Source: Solanum dulcamara
Lineage: Eukaryota > Streptophyta > Magnoliopsida > Solanales > Solanaceae
DNA length: 64,000 nucleotides
Reading direction: 5' to 3'
Assembly: GCF_947179165.1 (NCBI RefSeq)
Contig: NC_077245.1
Span: 46,711,286 to 46,775,285 of the forward strand
The notes beneath the pieces were generated by a model. That model was not told the DNA's origin. It saw only the letters and a program-made list of their open reading frames with translations, and made no database searches. A program made the translations under genes and the position numbers. Shown one piece after another: positions 47,530 through 59,256 of this stretch (position 1 is its first letter; each line of letters begins with the position of its first letter).

Positions 47530-50500
47530 TGTCATGACCCAACCCCATAGGCCGCGACTGGGGTCTGACCTGCACCCTTGTATACACAAGTATCAGATAT
47601 AAGAACTATACCTATGAACCCCAGTGGGTGATAAAATTTTCATACACGTGTAGCCTCTTTCATTTACTTTATTTCATGAAAGGGCAAGCAAGCAGACAAT
47701 GCTGTCATATCATAATAACATTTACAACTCATCGTACAACCATAATCAAACAAAACTTACACATAACCCACATACATATATCTATAAACCTCTAAGAATA
47801 GTAACATTAACATGTGGCGGGATAGGGCCCCCGCCGTACCTCTGAACAAACAAATATATACATAGGAGGACCAGTACCCAAAAAGCTAGGCTCCGGAATA
47901 GTGGAGCACCTCCAACATAGCTGAGCGAAAATTCTAAGACGGCAGATCTCTGAAATGAATATTTGTACCTGCGGGCATGAAATACAGCCCTCCATAGAAA
48001 GAGGGTCAGTACGATACATGTACTGAGTATATAAACCATAGAACATCATAACTGAGACAACAGATGAAATAGGGATACAGGGGGCAAGTAAAATATTTAT
48101 TCATCTACCGTACCTGCATCTTATAAAATAAAGGCATACATATTATCATCACATACTATATTCGGCCCGTTCGGGGACTTGGTATAATAACTATATTATT
48201 TTGTCATCATAAGCACATATGTACCATTAGCGTTGCGGAATATACAACCCGATCCATGTATATAGCAAGTACATGTCGAGAAACAATGGCCCAATCCACA
48301 TATCGTATAATAATATCGAGGTATGATGGCCCTATCTATATATCATATAATAATGCCGAGGAATGACGGCCCGATCCGTATATAATATATCATGCCGTGG
48401 AATGTACGGCCCGATCTCTATATAGCAAAATATGTTGAGGTACGTTCAGCCCGATCCATATATATCATAATGCATATACATGCTTGTAAAACTCTATAAC
48501 ATATCAAACATCCCTCAGATATCACCATAAAGCATGTTCAAGAGCTCCTAGGTATAGGATCTTATGCATCCCATCACTATTTAGCCTATAGAAGGCTCAA
48601 GGGTCGTAGTTAAGCTACTTCAAGGCCCTTATCATTCAAAAGTGAGTTCAAGTCATGAATCACATCCAGAATCTATAAATGGAACTATCTCTAACTCATT
48701 TCACATATTGTTTCACTTATATTAAGTCATTTCAAGAGAAGGGAGGTATAGGCTTTACGTATAATACTTTTCATCACGTAAAAGGCTTACAAGACAATAA
48801 CTCAACTATCGCAGGAGTTCTAATATCAAGAAGTGAATAAGATTTACGAGCCATACTCGGGGTTCTATAAATGGAATTATCCCTACCTTACATATACCAT
48901 CCACTTATGGCTAATACATGCCAAGAGAAGAGAAGAATTAAGCCTTACATACCCTCTGCTTTTCATCATCTAGGAGATAGTGAGAGACACTAACTCAATA
49001 ACATAGGAGCTCTCACTTCAAGAAGTAGGTAGGAGTCGTGAATCATACTTGGAGCTTCATGAGTAAATTTGTCCCCACATTTCATATACATATCATACTT
49101 ACGTCAGATACATGCTAAGAGAAAGATGGATAGCCTCACATACTTACTACTTTCCCTAATATAGAAGGCTTGAGGGCCCTAGATCAATTACTGTAAGAGT
49201 GCTTTCATCAAGGAGTAAATAAGAACTGTAAATTACGCTTGGAATTTATGAGTAGATTTACCCTCAAGCTCATATCATTCATTACTTAACTTGAAGACAT
49301 GCCAAAAGAAAAGAAGAAATAAGCTTTACATACCTCTTATAGATTACTTTTAACCCGACTTGTCTTGTTGTCCTCCGAACCTATTTAACACGAAGGTAAT
49401 ACTAATATTAATAACCTTTAACTTTCTAGATTCCAAATCTACAACCAAGCACCCATAGGAATCAATTCCTTATTCGCCTTTCTTGACTAGTCTCGACTAG
49501 TCTATTAGTTAGTTAAGAAGTTAATGAAATTTGGGCAGCATCTCCTCTATAACTCGCCCTATCCGAACTTCCAATTAACCTCCAAACCTTAGCAGACATA
49601 TTAATCACAACAACCAGAGGCTAATACACACTTACACCACTTCAACATTACACAAAACAAGTCCCAAACAGCCCGCTCAAACTACGACTTCAAAATACGA
49701 TTTTCAATCTTTATTTCATAAAATCTTAACCACACGAAATGGGATGTGATGTGGATGAAACCAGAAGAAATTATACCTATATTTATACATGTTTCCATCC
49801 CTTAAACACTACATAACAACTCCCAATACAACCCCACAATAACAACAACACTAGTTAAACTTTAAGTCAACTAGAATACGCCAAAACAGTCCCTACACGA
49901 CCTGCCACCTTGTTTAGAAGTAACGTGCATATTTTTATGTTTCCTACTCACATTTATACAGACATAAAATGTCCAAACCCTTAACGTGGGAGAAGAGAGT
50001 CAAGCCATACCTTGCTGAAAATCAACTTTGGAAGCTCCTTAGCATGCTAAAAGTTGGTGGACTGTTTGTGGCGCTACTCCGCTGCCCCAAAATAAAATTT
50101 TTTTTATTTAAACACCATTATATCACCTTAGGATATCTTAAATAATTAATTCACAAAACAAAATCGGGGCCTACCTTTTCTTTTGGCCAAGGCCGTCGCT
50201 ACTCCGTTTAAGCTTTCTAGGGTTTCTCTTGTTTTTTTTTGTTTAATTTTTCTGAAGATTAAGGTGTATACAACATGTAACACCTATATATATGCATCCT
50301 TAGGAGGTGACATGTGTCATCCCCTAAGGGTGACATGTGTCCAACCCTCATTGGGCCATCTCATCCATGCAAATCCTCCTAGGCTACTACGTGGCAGTAT
50401 GGGGCCCACCCCCAAGCAGTGGTTCACCTACTTGACCCTAAGTAGGTGCATCATCTGTTTCCACATGTCATCTCCTTAGGCCTCCATGTTTCTTCCTCTT

Positions 50501-50821
50501 TTTCCTAGGTTTGTTATCTTGTCTTACTTTAAGAACCTATGTATTCCTTGCTACTTAATCTCGATGTGTACTCAAGTAGCTTAGTTATGTAAAACATCCA
50601 AGTCAGTGTCTTACGCGAGTAAGTCGAGTCCTATAACCCATTACTTGGCCTCCAACTCCTTTCGGATTCTCATAATTCTATTTCCAACCTTCACTACTAT
50701 GGGGCCTCACATCCTCCCTCCCTTAGAGTTATTTGGTAACGTTATAGATAATGTAGATCACATGATAGCTTTAGAGAAGCTAAATAGGGGTTCCCATATA
50801 CCAAAAGTGCAGGGCATAACA
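47530..50821 (-). mobile_element. Family A solo LTR (A3), 3.29 kb, minus strand
   Basis: The plus strand begins TGTCATGACCCAACCCC and ends GGGCATAACA. It is flanked by perfect GATAC target duplications at 47525-47529 and 50822-50826 and interrupts an integrase frame. Along most of its length it aligns with the solo LTR at 7119-10481; compare 47800-48010 with 7470-7700, and 50280-50480 with 9970-10140. It contains no internal region. Confidence 0.92.
48238..48475 (-). repeat. Diverged copy of the 41-bp LTR tandem array
   Basis: Four to five units of the type CCGATCCATATAT...TGCCGAGGAATG.ACGG recur at roughly 40-60 base spacing. They are the reverse complement of the array unit at 3765-4135, with more substitutions and indels. 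Confidence 0.8.
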
Positions 50822-51594
50822 GATACACGGAGAAATATCCTATCACTAACTGCAAACCTAAACGGCCAATGCCTACGGTCAGCATAATTTTTGTGTCTAG
50901 TTTGAGTTGTCCTAAGCTTATCTTAGATCATGCTCACATAATCTAAGGCCTCTTCAAGCAAGTCTGTACCATACGTCCTAGGCTCTATAAACTAACATCA
51001 ACTGATTGGAGAATGACAACGCCTACCATATCAGGCCTCAAATAGGACCATCTGAATACTATAGTAGTAGTTGTTGTACACAAACATCGCCCAAGGCAAA
51101 AGCTTGTTGGACATCATTCTGCGGGTGAAACATTGTGCTAAGGTCAACACGGGTGCCCAACTTCTCCTAAAAAGTCCTCCAAAAGCTGGAAGTAAACTGT
51201 GAGCCATAGTGAGATATGATAGATATAAGTGCACCATGAAGATGAACCACCTTTCGAATGTAGATATAAGCCAATCTTCTCAGCACTAAATGAAGACTGA
51301 ATGAGAAGAAAGTTTGCTGACTTGGTCAATCGATCAACAATGACCCAAATGTGGTCAACACATCTAGGAGGCTTAGGAAAACCTACCATAAAGTCCATGG
51401 TGATCCAATCCAACTTTCACTTCGGAATGGGTAATCTACGAGACTCACACCAAGTGTAAAATGCTCGACCTTCATGTACTGATAACACAAACAATGAGAC
51501 ACATAATCTACAATGTCGCTCTTCATACTGCTCCACTAATAATGTTGCCTCAAGTATTGATACATCTTAGCGGTGCCTGGATAGATCAATTACC

Positions 51595-51825
51595 TGGAAT
51601 TATTGGCTATAAGAAGAGTGAGAAGGGGTAGAGGATCATTAAAGCTCAGCCTATTCCTAATATAAGGCCTTTAATACAAGACCCAAGTCTACTATACCAA
51701 TCTACAGGAAGCCAAGTCATTTGAATTAACATCAGATGAGTAAGAACAAGGCCAAAAGGCTCCAAATATCCAAAATCTATGGCAAACACTAGTATAGGCC
51801 TAGATTAAGGCCAAAAATTCTCTCA
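51595..51825 (-). mobile_element. Family D LTR fragment, minus strand
   Basis: The block aligns with 37390-37620. Shared phrases include AGAAGGGGTAGAGG, AATATAAG.CCTTTA and ATGGCAAACACTAGT. It lies between pol sequence and an unrelated LTR, so it is a recombination or truncation remnant. Confidence 0.78.
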
Positions 51826-52833
51826 ACATTATCCACCGAGTCCCATAAAGGGTCGGGTATGATATATGATGGTATGATTATTATGATAGTATTATTATTT
51901 ACCGAGTCTCTCACTAGATGGCTGGGTATGATACATATATGTATATGATGACCTAATGAAACATTTGTGACACCGAGTTCCACGTTGGGCCGGATATAGT
52001 AGATTTGTACACTATATGTACACTACTCTCTTCACCGAATCCCTCACTAAAGGGCTAAATACAGTATATAGATATGCATATGAAAATATAATGATGTATT
52101 TATGACATATGAGATGATGTAGTATAAGATGGTATGATGCCGTATACGATGATATGATAACATCGAGTCCCACAGTGGGCCGGGTACGGTATGGGAGGAT
52201 AATATACATGCCCTCATTTTATAGGATGTAGGTGCAGTGATGTATTGAATTTTATACTTATTTCCTCTACCCCTAATTCTGTTGTAATCTCACTTATACT
52301 GTGTTATGCTTTATATACTCAGTACACGTATCGTACTGACCCCCTTTCTTTGGGGGGCTGCATTTCATGCTCGAAGGTACAGATGTTCATTTTAGGGGAT
52401 CCACCGGCGTAGGATTTCCACTCAGCTATGTTGGAAGTGCTCCACTGTTTTGGAGACTAACTTTTAACACTGGTCATTTGATATATATGTTTGTTTATTC
52501 AGGGGTACGGCGGAGGCCCTGTCCTGCTATATGATATAATTAATACTCTTAGAGGTCCGTAGACACGCGTATGTGAGTTGTTGATGAATATTATTGACTC
52601 TGTATGTCCTGTTATAAATATTATTATGTTATGGAAGCCTTGTCGTCTTGCGTGCCCTTTTATATTATGATATCGGTAAAAGAGGCTATAGGTATATGAA
52701 AAAGTTTTTGACCTATTGGGGTTTCTTTGTGTAGTATCACCTTATGCAGAGTTTAATTTGACTATATCTGATGATTATGTTTATGGGGTCCAAGTCAGAC
52801 CCTAGTCGCGGCGTACAGGGTTGGGTTATTACA
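51826..52833 (+). mobile_element. Family A-like LTR, 3' third, plus strand
   Basis: It ends GGGTTGGGTTATTACA at 52833, parallel to the family A end. It contains the conserved block CAGTACACG.ATCGTACTGACCCCC at 52320-52345 and GGGGTACGGCGGAGGCCCTGTCC near 52505, both shared with A1 (4340-4560). At 51830-52200 it has an irregular repeat of the form ACCGAGTCCC...GGGC.GGGTA with about five copies, instead of the 41-bp unit. The 5' two thirds are missing. Confidence 0.75.
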
Positions 52834-54830
52834 CTTTAGGACTTCAAAAAGCAGCCTAACCTAGTCCTTATTCAAATCTGCAGAACCAATAACTAGCAAA
52901 GTGTTATTCTCACCCAAGAACACATACCTAAGATGATTTGACAACTCTTTCAGTGCAAGTACATGTGGCTCCTCAATGGATGGTTTGGATGGAAGAGTTG
53001 GTCTATTCTTCAAATTAAGATCCAGATTTTTAGGAGCATAAGGGTGTGATCACATCCCCAATAAAGAATTTATAGTCTAATTGAACTCCTCAAATCCATC
53101 ACCCTCAAAATTTATTATCTAGCAGCCAAAGTCTCGACAGTGAACCTTTTATCAATAGATACCTCAATAAATGCTTCATCAGCTATGTAGATCATGGAGA
53201 TCACGGTCATGTCTCTAGGATGCTTCATTGCTTTGCACACATTGAATTTTACTTCCTCATTATTAAGCCTAAAAGTGAGCTTGTTGCTTTCCATATCTAC
53301 CAAAGCTCAGCCTGTGGCCAAAAATGGCCTTCGTAAGATTATGGGAACTTCAATTTCCACCTCGCAGTCCAAGATGACAAAATTAGCAGGAAATATGAAC
53401 CTATCAACTCTCACCAGTACATTACATAGAATCCCTACAGGCTTCTTCACTGATTTGTCAACCATCAACAACCTCATTGTAGTCAATTTGGTTGCTCCCT
53501 AGCCCTACTATTTATATATCACAAGTGGTAATTGATACTAGCTCCTAAATCACAAAAAGCCCTTGCAAAATTGAATGCACCAATAGTGCATGGAATAGTG
53601 AATGTTCCTTGATCCTCCTTCTTTTCAACTAATGACCTTGTAAATGGTGTAGGCTATCATTGGGCTCAAAAGTGACGGTCCTCTTCTTAGTAACCAAGTC
53701 TTTCATGAACTTCACATAGACCGGCATTTTCTCCAACACTTCTACCAATGGAATGTTCACATACATCTCTTTCACCTGAGTGATGAATTTAAAGAACTTC
53801 CCATTCTCAAAATGTATCTCTGACTTGTTGTACCTTTTTGCACCCCAACTGCATTTACCTTTTCAGCACTTTTGGATAGTAAGCATTTAGTCAGTAAATC
53901 CATTTAGGTTTTTATGTGATCCATATCCTGATGTCGATCCTTTTCTCACCTTCTATACTCTGTCATTTCAAATGTATAGCCCAGGCCACCCAACTTAGAT
54001 TATCTCATATGCCAAGAAGTGCTAGTTTTTAAAACTTAATCCAAGATTGTTGATTCTTCCATAAAGGTTTTGGATATGAACGACCTACCACAAGCTTGAT
54101 CAACTACCGTCTTAGTTACAAAGTTGCACGATCTGTATAATAGCTCCAACAAATGATCATTTGTGAAAATTATGATTTCTGCACTATTTCAATTTTTAAC
54201 TGAATCTCAACCACGATTCATGTAAAGCATCATGAAGGAGCTGCTTATGTGCATTGATATCATCCTTGATCTACAACTTCTTTAAAGGTGGGAAGAATTG
54301 CTTGAGAAATGCTTCCTTTAGTTCTCTACTGTTGGTGATTGAGTCATGTGGGAGCTCATTCAGCCACCTGATTGCCTCCCTAGATAGAGACAATGGAAAT
54401 AGTCATAGGAAAATTATTGTTTGGCTAACCCAGGGATGTCGCACATTTTACATGTAGCAATGAAGTTCATCAGATGTTGATATGCCTCATCTCCAACCAC
54501 TCCATTAAACAATCCTTTCAAGTTCAAGATTGAAGCATGGTTCTAGTAATGGTGAACTTCATCCCATGTGGTAGTGGAGGAAGAACTATCGCCCAGTGGC
54601 TCCAACTCCATCTTTATCTGGATCATCATCCTCCAGAGAAAAAAAAATGTCACTATTTCACTCTACCTCTTTGCACTAGTGGAGGATGCTGAGGTAAATA
54701 TTCTACATCTTCTTCCTCATCCCCTAGATTATCATTATTACCATTATTGCCTCCGGCTTGAGCTTTCTCAAGCTCTCTCAACCTTTGCGACTCACGCTCT
54801 TGTACATTCATTTTCCTAATAGACTTTTGT
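52834..54830 (-). pseudogene. Athila/Tat-type gag-protease pseudogene, minus strand
   Basis: Read from about 54830 down, the minus strand gives an acidic N-terminal part and a gag domain. It continues to a KFFKFITQVKEMYVNIP segment (about 53800-53750), FMKDLVTKKRTV near 53700, and an aspartic protease with ARAFCDLGASIN near 53555, whose catalytic Asp is present. VPIILRRPF and ALVDMESNKLTFRLNNEEV (53310-53250) follow. The segment ends near the start of reverse transcriptase (LRYVFLGENNTLLVI at about 52945-52900). Several stops and frameshifts break it. The order and the protease-to-pol linker are characteristic of Athila/Tat elements of plants. Downstream pol is cut off at 52833. Confidence 0.78.
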
Positions 54831-54988
54831 ATCTTGGGATTTTATGGGAGCACTGGTTCACCCTTACTTCGAGTGTTGGGAATGCACATACTTGTGCCCT
54901 ATATAAACAAAAACAAGAAAATAAAATAAAATTAGGAAATAAGACTACAAACCAAAATAAATACTAATAGAATATTTCAAAGTAGTAT

Positions 54989-55006
54989 TCCCCGGGAACA
55001 GTGCCA
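54989..55006 (-). other. Primer-binding site of the Athila/Tat element
   Basis: The minus strand reads TGGCACTGTTCCCGGGGA, close to TGGCGCCGTTGCCGGGGA, the Asp-tRNA type primer site used by Athila/Tat elements. It lies five bases inside the LTR boundary at 55012. Confidence 0.82.
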
Positions 55007-55011
55007 AAATT

Positions 55012-56573
55012 TGATATGCCCAAACTTAAACTTCAATTAAGAAGTATAAACTAGTCACTGTCAAATATAAAATCCAACTAGGTTGGGGTTCAACCCATAG
55101 GAAATTTGAAGGAAAAATTCTACGAACACTTAAACTTAGTTGTAATCATTATTTCCAGACATTAAAAATGTATAAACTAAATGGGGGGTTTTGTTGTTTA
55201 ATAAGTAAATATTTGCAGTAGAGTAAAACAAACTTAAGGTTTTAAACAATATGAGAAGGTAGCTAGGACTGTGTTTCTCATGACATGTAACTCAATAGTC
55301 ATATCGTATTGGTGACATTGTATCAATGCTCGCATGCAAAATCTAGCAAGTTACATATATATAAATAGCTCTCGGTCCTATTAGATGAATTTCACTCTTC
55401 AACTCTTGGTCTCAGAGAGTATTATCAATTAACCCTTGCTTTTGACCTTAGAAAACTATCCACTTCTAGGCTCAAGTTCTTAAAGGAATGTTTTGAACCT
55501 CGAATATTTGGTGTAGTTTTCTTTTCCTAATCACTACCCCTTTTCCAATAAAGTTATGAATATAGGTGAGTTTTAATGCGTGTGCTCGCTAAAAGGAAAC
55601 TAAAATAAAGAAAACTACAATGCAATGTTAAACACTGAACGACAATCACCTATATATTTACCTACTGTATTATTTTATCCTGGTTCCCAAAACCCTAGTT
55701 ATGAGGTTTATCTATTCATATTCGTAAGGAATGAATCAAGAATCAATGTAGAATTTATAAAACAACTCTTACATTTATGCAACAGTAAACCTTGAATCAC
55801 AAGAACAAAGAGCGAATCAACAACAAACAAAGTATTGGATTGCACGTTTGAATCTTGAAAAGTACTCAAAATTATTTTCTCATGCTGTTCAAAATACTCA
55901 AAAATTATCAAAATTATGTAACAAATAAAAAAAATTAGTTTGGGTATTTATAGAATTACAAAACCCAATCCTAAACCAACTAGGAAAACATAAGTTGGCA
56001 GAGTTCACGCCATGGCTTCACAGGCCGTATTCATGTGCACGCCCCATGGTCATACTCTTTGGTGGATAACTTAGTTCAAAAAATGTGTGGGACTCTACTC
56101 TTTCATTGTCAATCTCTATGCCTTGTGGTCCTCATCACACCTCGTAATGGGGTCCGTGGTCCTTTCCTTAGCCAAGTCCAACTCATCTTCAGTAAGGCCT
56201 TCACAATCCTTGGCCATGACCCATGGTGGGATCCATGACAAGTAAAGGATCTCGTGGAGTTCCACTTAGCAACAATTATCCTCAGCTTCAGGCTTTAATA
56301 TGTCCCCACAACAGCAAACCACCACGGACTATATAAGGCATCACAGACCGTGGTGGCACTCATAGTCCTTGCCTGTAACACTTTTCTTCAGCAAAACTCA
56401 TCAAAACTCAAAACAATCCCAAAACTCATGCACGACTTGGTTTTCCCACAAAATGAACAAAACGCACATCATATTTACAGAAACATGCTTTAAACTCATA
56501 CTAATTCACCATTTTGAGCATCAAAAGTGTTATAAATACACGATGCATAATTTTTGGTGATCCTAGCTCTATC
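55012..56573 (-). mobile_element. Athila/Tat 5' LTR, about 1.56 kb, minus strand
   Basis: The plus strand starts TGATATGCCC beside the primer site. The other boundary is put at CTCTATCA (56573) because family B pol sequence begins just after it; this end is less certain. On the minus strand CTATAAATA at 55945-55953 is a clear TATA box. Confidence 0.65.
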
Positions 56574-56988
56574 ATGCCTTTAAACAGTGTGTGTTGAAGG
56601 AGAATATATTCTATGAAGAAGTTCCAGTTGAAATTCTAAACTGGCAAGTTCGAAAGTTAAGAAATAAAGAATTTGCATCCATAAAGGTTCTTTGGATATG
56701 ATGTCATGATATTTTCATATCTTCCCTTCTGTCTAAGCCTAAGGTATTAAGTTCTTTCATGATCACTCCTTCAAATTCATGAGTTTTAGTCATTCTCATG
56801 TTTTTCTTTGCATGCATGTTCATAAAATAAGTTTTTAAGTCATGTTTTAGATTGGGGATGATTACTCCTTGGCTTTATGCATTTTGATATATTTTGCATT
56901 CATGTTGGGTTGCTACATCCATTTTTTCATACTTTATTCATGCTATCTTGAGTCCCATTTGAGGAAGAATGTTCCCAAGGAGGAGATA
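56574..56988 (+). pseudogene. Family B pol tail and 3' untranslated region
   Basis: The frame at about 56595-56700 reads YEEVPVEILNWQVRKLRNKE and then ASIKVLWI followed by a stop, closely parallel to 6293-6390. The stretch 56700-56976 parallels 6470-6700. The purine tract CCAAGGAGGAGATA at 56975-56988 is the polypurine tract before the LTR. Everything upstream in this element is missing. Confidence 0.82.
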
Positions 56989-59256
56989 TTCTAAGACTCC
57001 GGAAGTTGGAAAGTCAAGGAAAGAGAAATGATTGAAGAAAAGCTACAGATTTTGTTGTGGTGTAGGACCCTACAATCCTATCTATGATCTATAGGAAGAC
57101 CTATGAGTCGTAGAAATAAAATCATAGGTTATCCTGAAACTTGGGAATTTTGGAGTTCTAAGACGAGCCTTTTTGACAAACCGTAGAATCTTTGATGAGT
57201 TGTAGGTAAAGCTCGTAGAAAGGGTTCTAAGAAGTGATACATTAGCTAAGTGTTGGATCAATAGATGAATTCCATCCATGGGCCATATAAAACCTACAAC
57301 CCATAGATGGAGATCGTAGGTCGAGATGTGCAATTCCAGTAGCTCTATTTTGTGCACTGATTCTACGATGGGTCCCTAAGATCCATAGAAAGACCTACAA
57401 CTTATAACAAGGTCCATAGGAGAGGGTTTAGAGACTATTTTGGTTTTGGAAAAAGTTGGCAGGACGAGGGCCTTTGACTACCTATAGGGTCTTCGACACC
57501 GTAAACCTTGGTCGTGGGACAAACCTTAGAGGCCATGTTTTAGAGGTATGATTCCATGAACCCTTTTCTCTGACCCATCATCCAACCAACGACCCATAGG
57601 TCCTCTCCCGTAAGTCCTTTTGACAGATTTTAATGAAGGGTATTTTGGGTATATTCTATCCTATCAGTTCCTAAACTATGTCATTTTGGAGTATTTTGCT
57701 AAGACTATAAGTACCTAATTCCTTCAAAATTCTTCCATTCCCTCTCATTCACTCAAAATCCCAAAAGAACTCAAGTTTTCTTCTCCAAAGATCCTCTTAA
57801 GAAGAATTAGGATTACTCATGCTTCGAGTCTCCTCTTTCAAATTTTAAGTCCAGAATCCATCATGGTATGTGGGAATTCATCCATGGATCTTATTGCATC
57901 CATGAAATCCAAAGGTTTCTTAAATTATCTCTTTTATGAATTTCTTCTAAACCCTAGTTTTGATCAATTTGCATTGGATCAATTCAATTATGCTTTTACT
58001 CAATTATAAGGATCTATTCATGCATGATTTAATGTCAATTACATATTTTCAATGAGTTTCATAAAGACCCACGCATTATGCTATGAATTTGAAGTATGAA
58101 CTATGGATTTATGATCATGGATTTTATGGAGTATCATTAATGATTTATGAAGGTTATCAATTATGATTGAAGTGTGTTTTCAAGTAAGAAACCATGAATT
58201 GTGAAAGATTTTCTCATAATATGCAAGAAATCATATTTTAGATGCTTAGAAATATGAGTATCTATGTGTTCATGCTATGATTGTGGTATTCAAGGAACTA
58301 TTCTTATGATGTACTTTATGATATGGTTTTGTTGATTATTTCCTTTGCTAATGACTATGATTTATTATTCAGTTAGAACTAACTTAGCAGTTAGAGAACT
58401 TCTTGGTGGGGATCCGTGGGAGAAACCTAGTAGCAACCCTTAGTTCCAAAACAATATGCCATTATAGGTTCCTTAATGGCCTAGCTAGTGGATCCACATA
58501 TAGCTCATGTTCATGTTTATACGGAGTCTTCCTTGGCAAGTAGCCTCTCTCTTCTTAGTGTGGGAGTTACATCAAATTTCATGTTATAGCTTACATGGTC
58601 TTAAATATCAGTTATGGTTAATATCCCACATGTGTATATATTATGTCTTATAAGCTCTTATGATGTTTTATGATGCATTGGCCTTATTAAATATTTTTAA
58701 ATATTTTCAAGCTTTACCTCGTGTTTTCAAGATATTTGGTCATGCATTACATGCTCATATTGATTATGCCTTATTTTTCTTATTTGTGCATGTTTCTCAA
58801 ATACTTAGTACATTTCATGTACTAACGCATACTTTTGCCTATATTATATCATAATTTAGTGTCCGACGACTATCACTCATATCCCTCTCATGGCTAGATA
58901 ATGTATTTCTATATACTTGTTGATGAGTCCTCATGTTTCAAAGACACAATATTTATTATTTCTTTTATATCCATTTTTACTTTCTTTCTTTCTTTATGTT
59001 TTGGTGAGCTAGTAATTTGTCATATGCCCTGTCTTAAGTAGTAGAGGCATGTTTAGGCCACATGAGTATGTTTAGATTTTTTGACTATTGTTCTGATTCT
59101 CTTATATCGAGATTCTATCTTTTAAAACTTACTTTCCGCATTTATGGTTTTTCTTAGGTATATCTTATTTACTGTATGTATGCTATAGCCTTGGTTGGGG
59201 TCCTTTGCAATTCTAATCATTGTGTTATGTCTAGGGCCCGAGCCTGGGTCGTGACA
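56989..59256 (+). mobile_element. Family B 3' LTR, 2.27 kb, uninterrupted
   Basis: It starts TTCTAAGACTCCGG after the purine tract and ends TGGGTCGTGACA. It carries many CTACGA / CATAGG / GTCGTAG words in the first 650 bases. A TATA-like CTATAAGTA at 57705-57713 is followed by the leader with TTCTTCCATTCCC. It is the reference for the interrupted LTR at 6712-13098. Confidence 0.85.

Larger units (their letters stand above)
47034..51594 (-). pseudogene. Family D pol 3' half, minus strand, split by a solo LTR
   Basis: The gene occupies 50822-51594 and 47034-47529. On the minus strand the first part has the integrase core: HYLWCSS-like lead, WITMDFMVGFPKPPR (51413-51370), HIWVIVDRLTKSANF (51351-51307) and IQMVLFEA (51054-51031). 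The second part gives the C-terminal MKCVVRFRRRSNLSPRYI block (47523-47470) and FHVLMLCWYV. The frame reads continuously across the insertion once the solo LTR and one GATAC are ignored. Stops and frameshifts make it a pseudogene. Confidence 0.82.

Noticed and set aside
53194..53502. 102-codon plus-strand open frame
   Set aside because: It is antisense to the Athila/Tat protease region, whose minus-strand motifs are recognisable.
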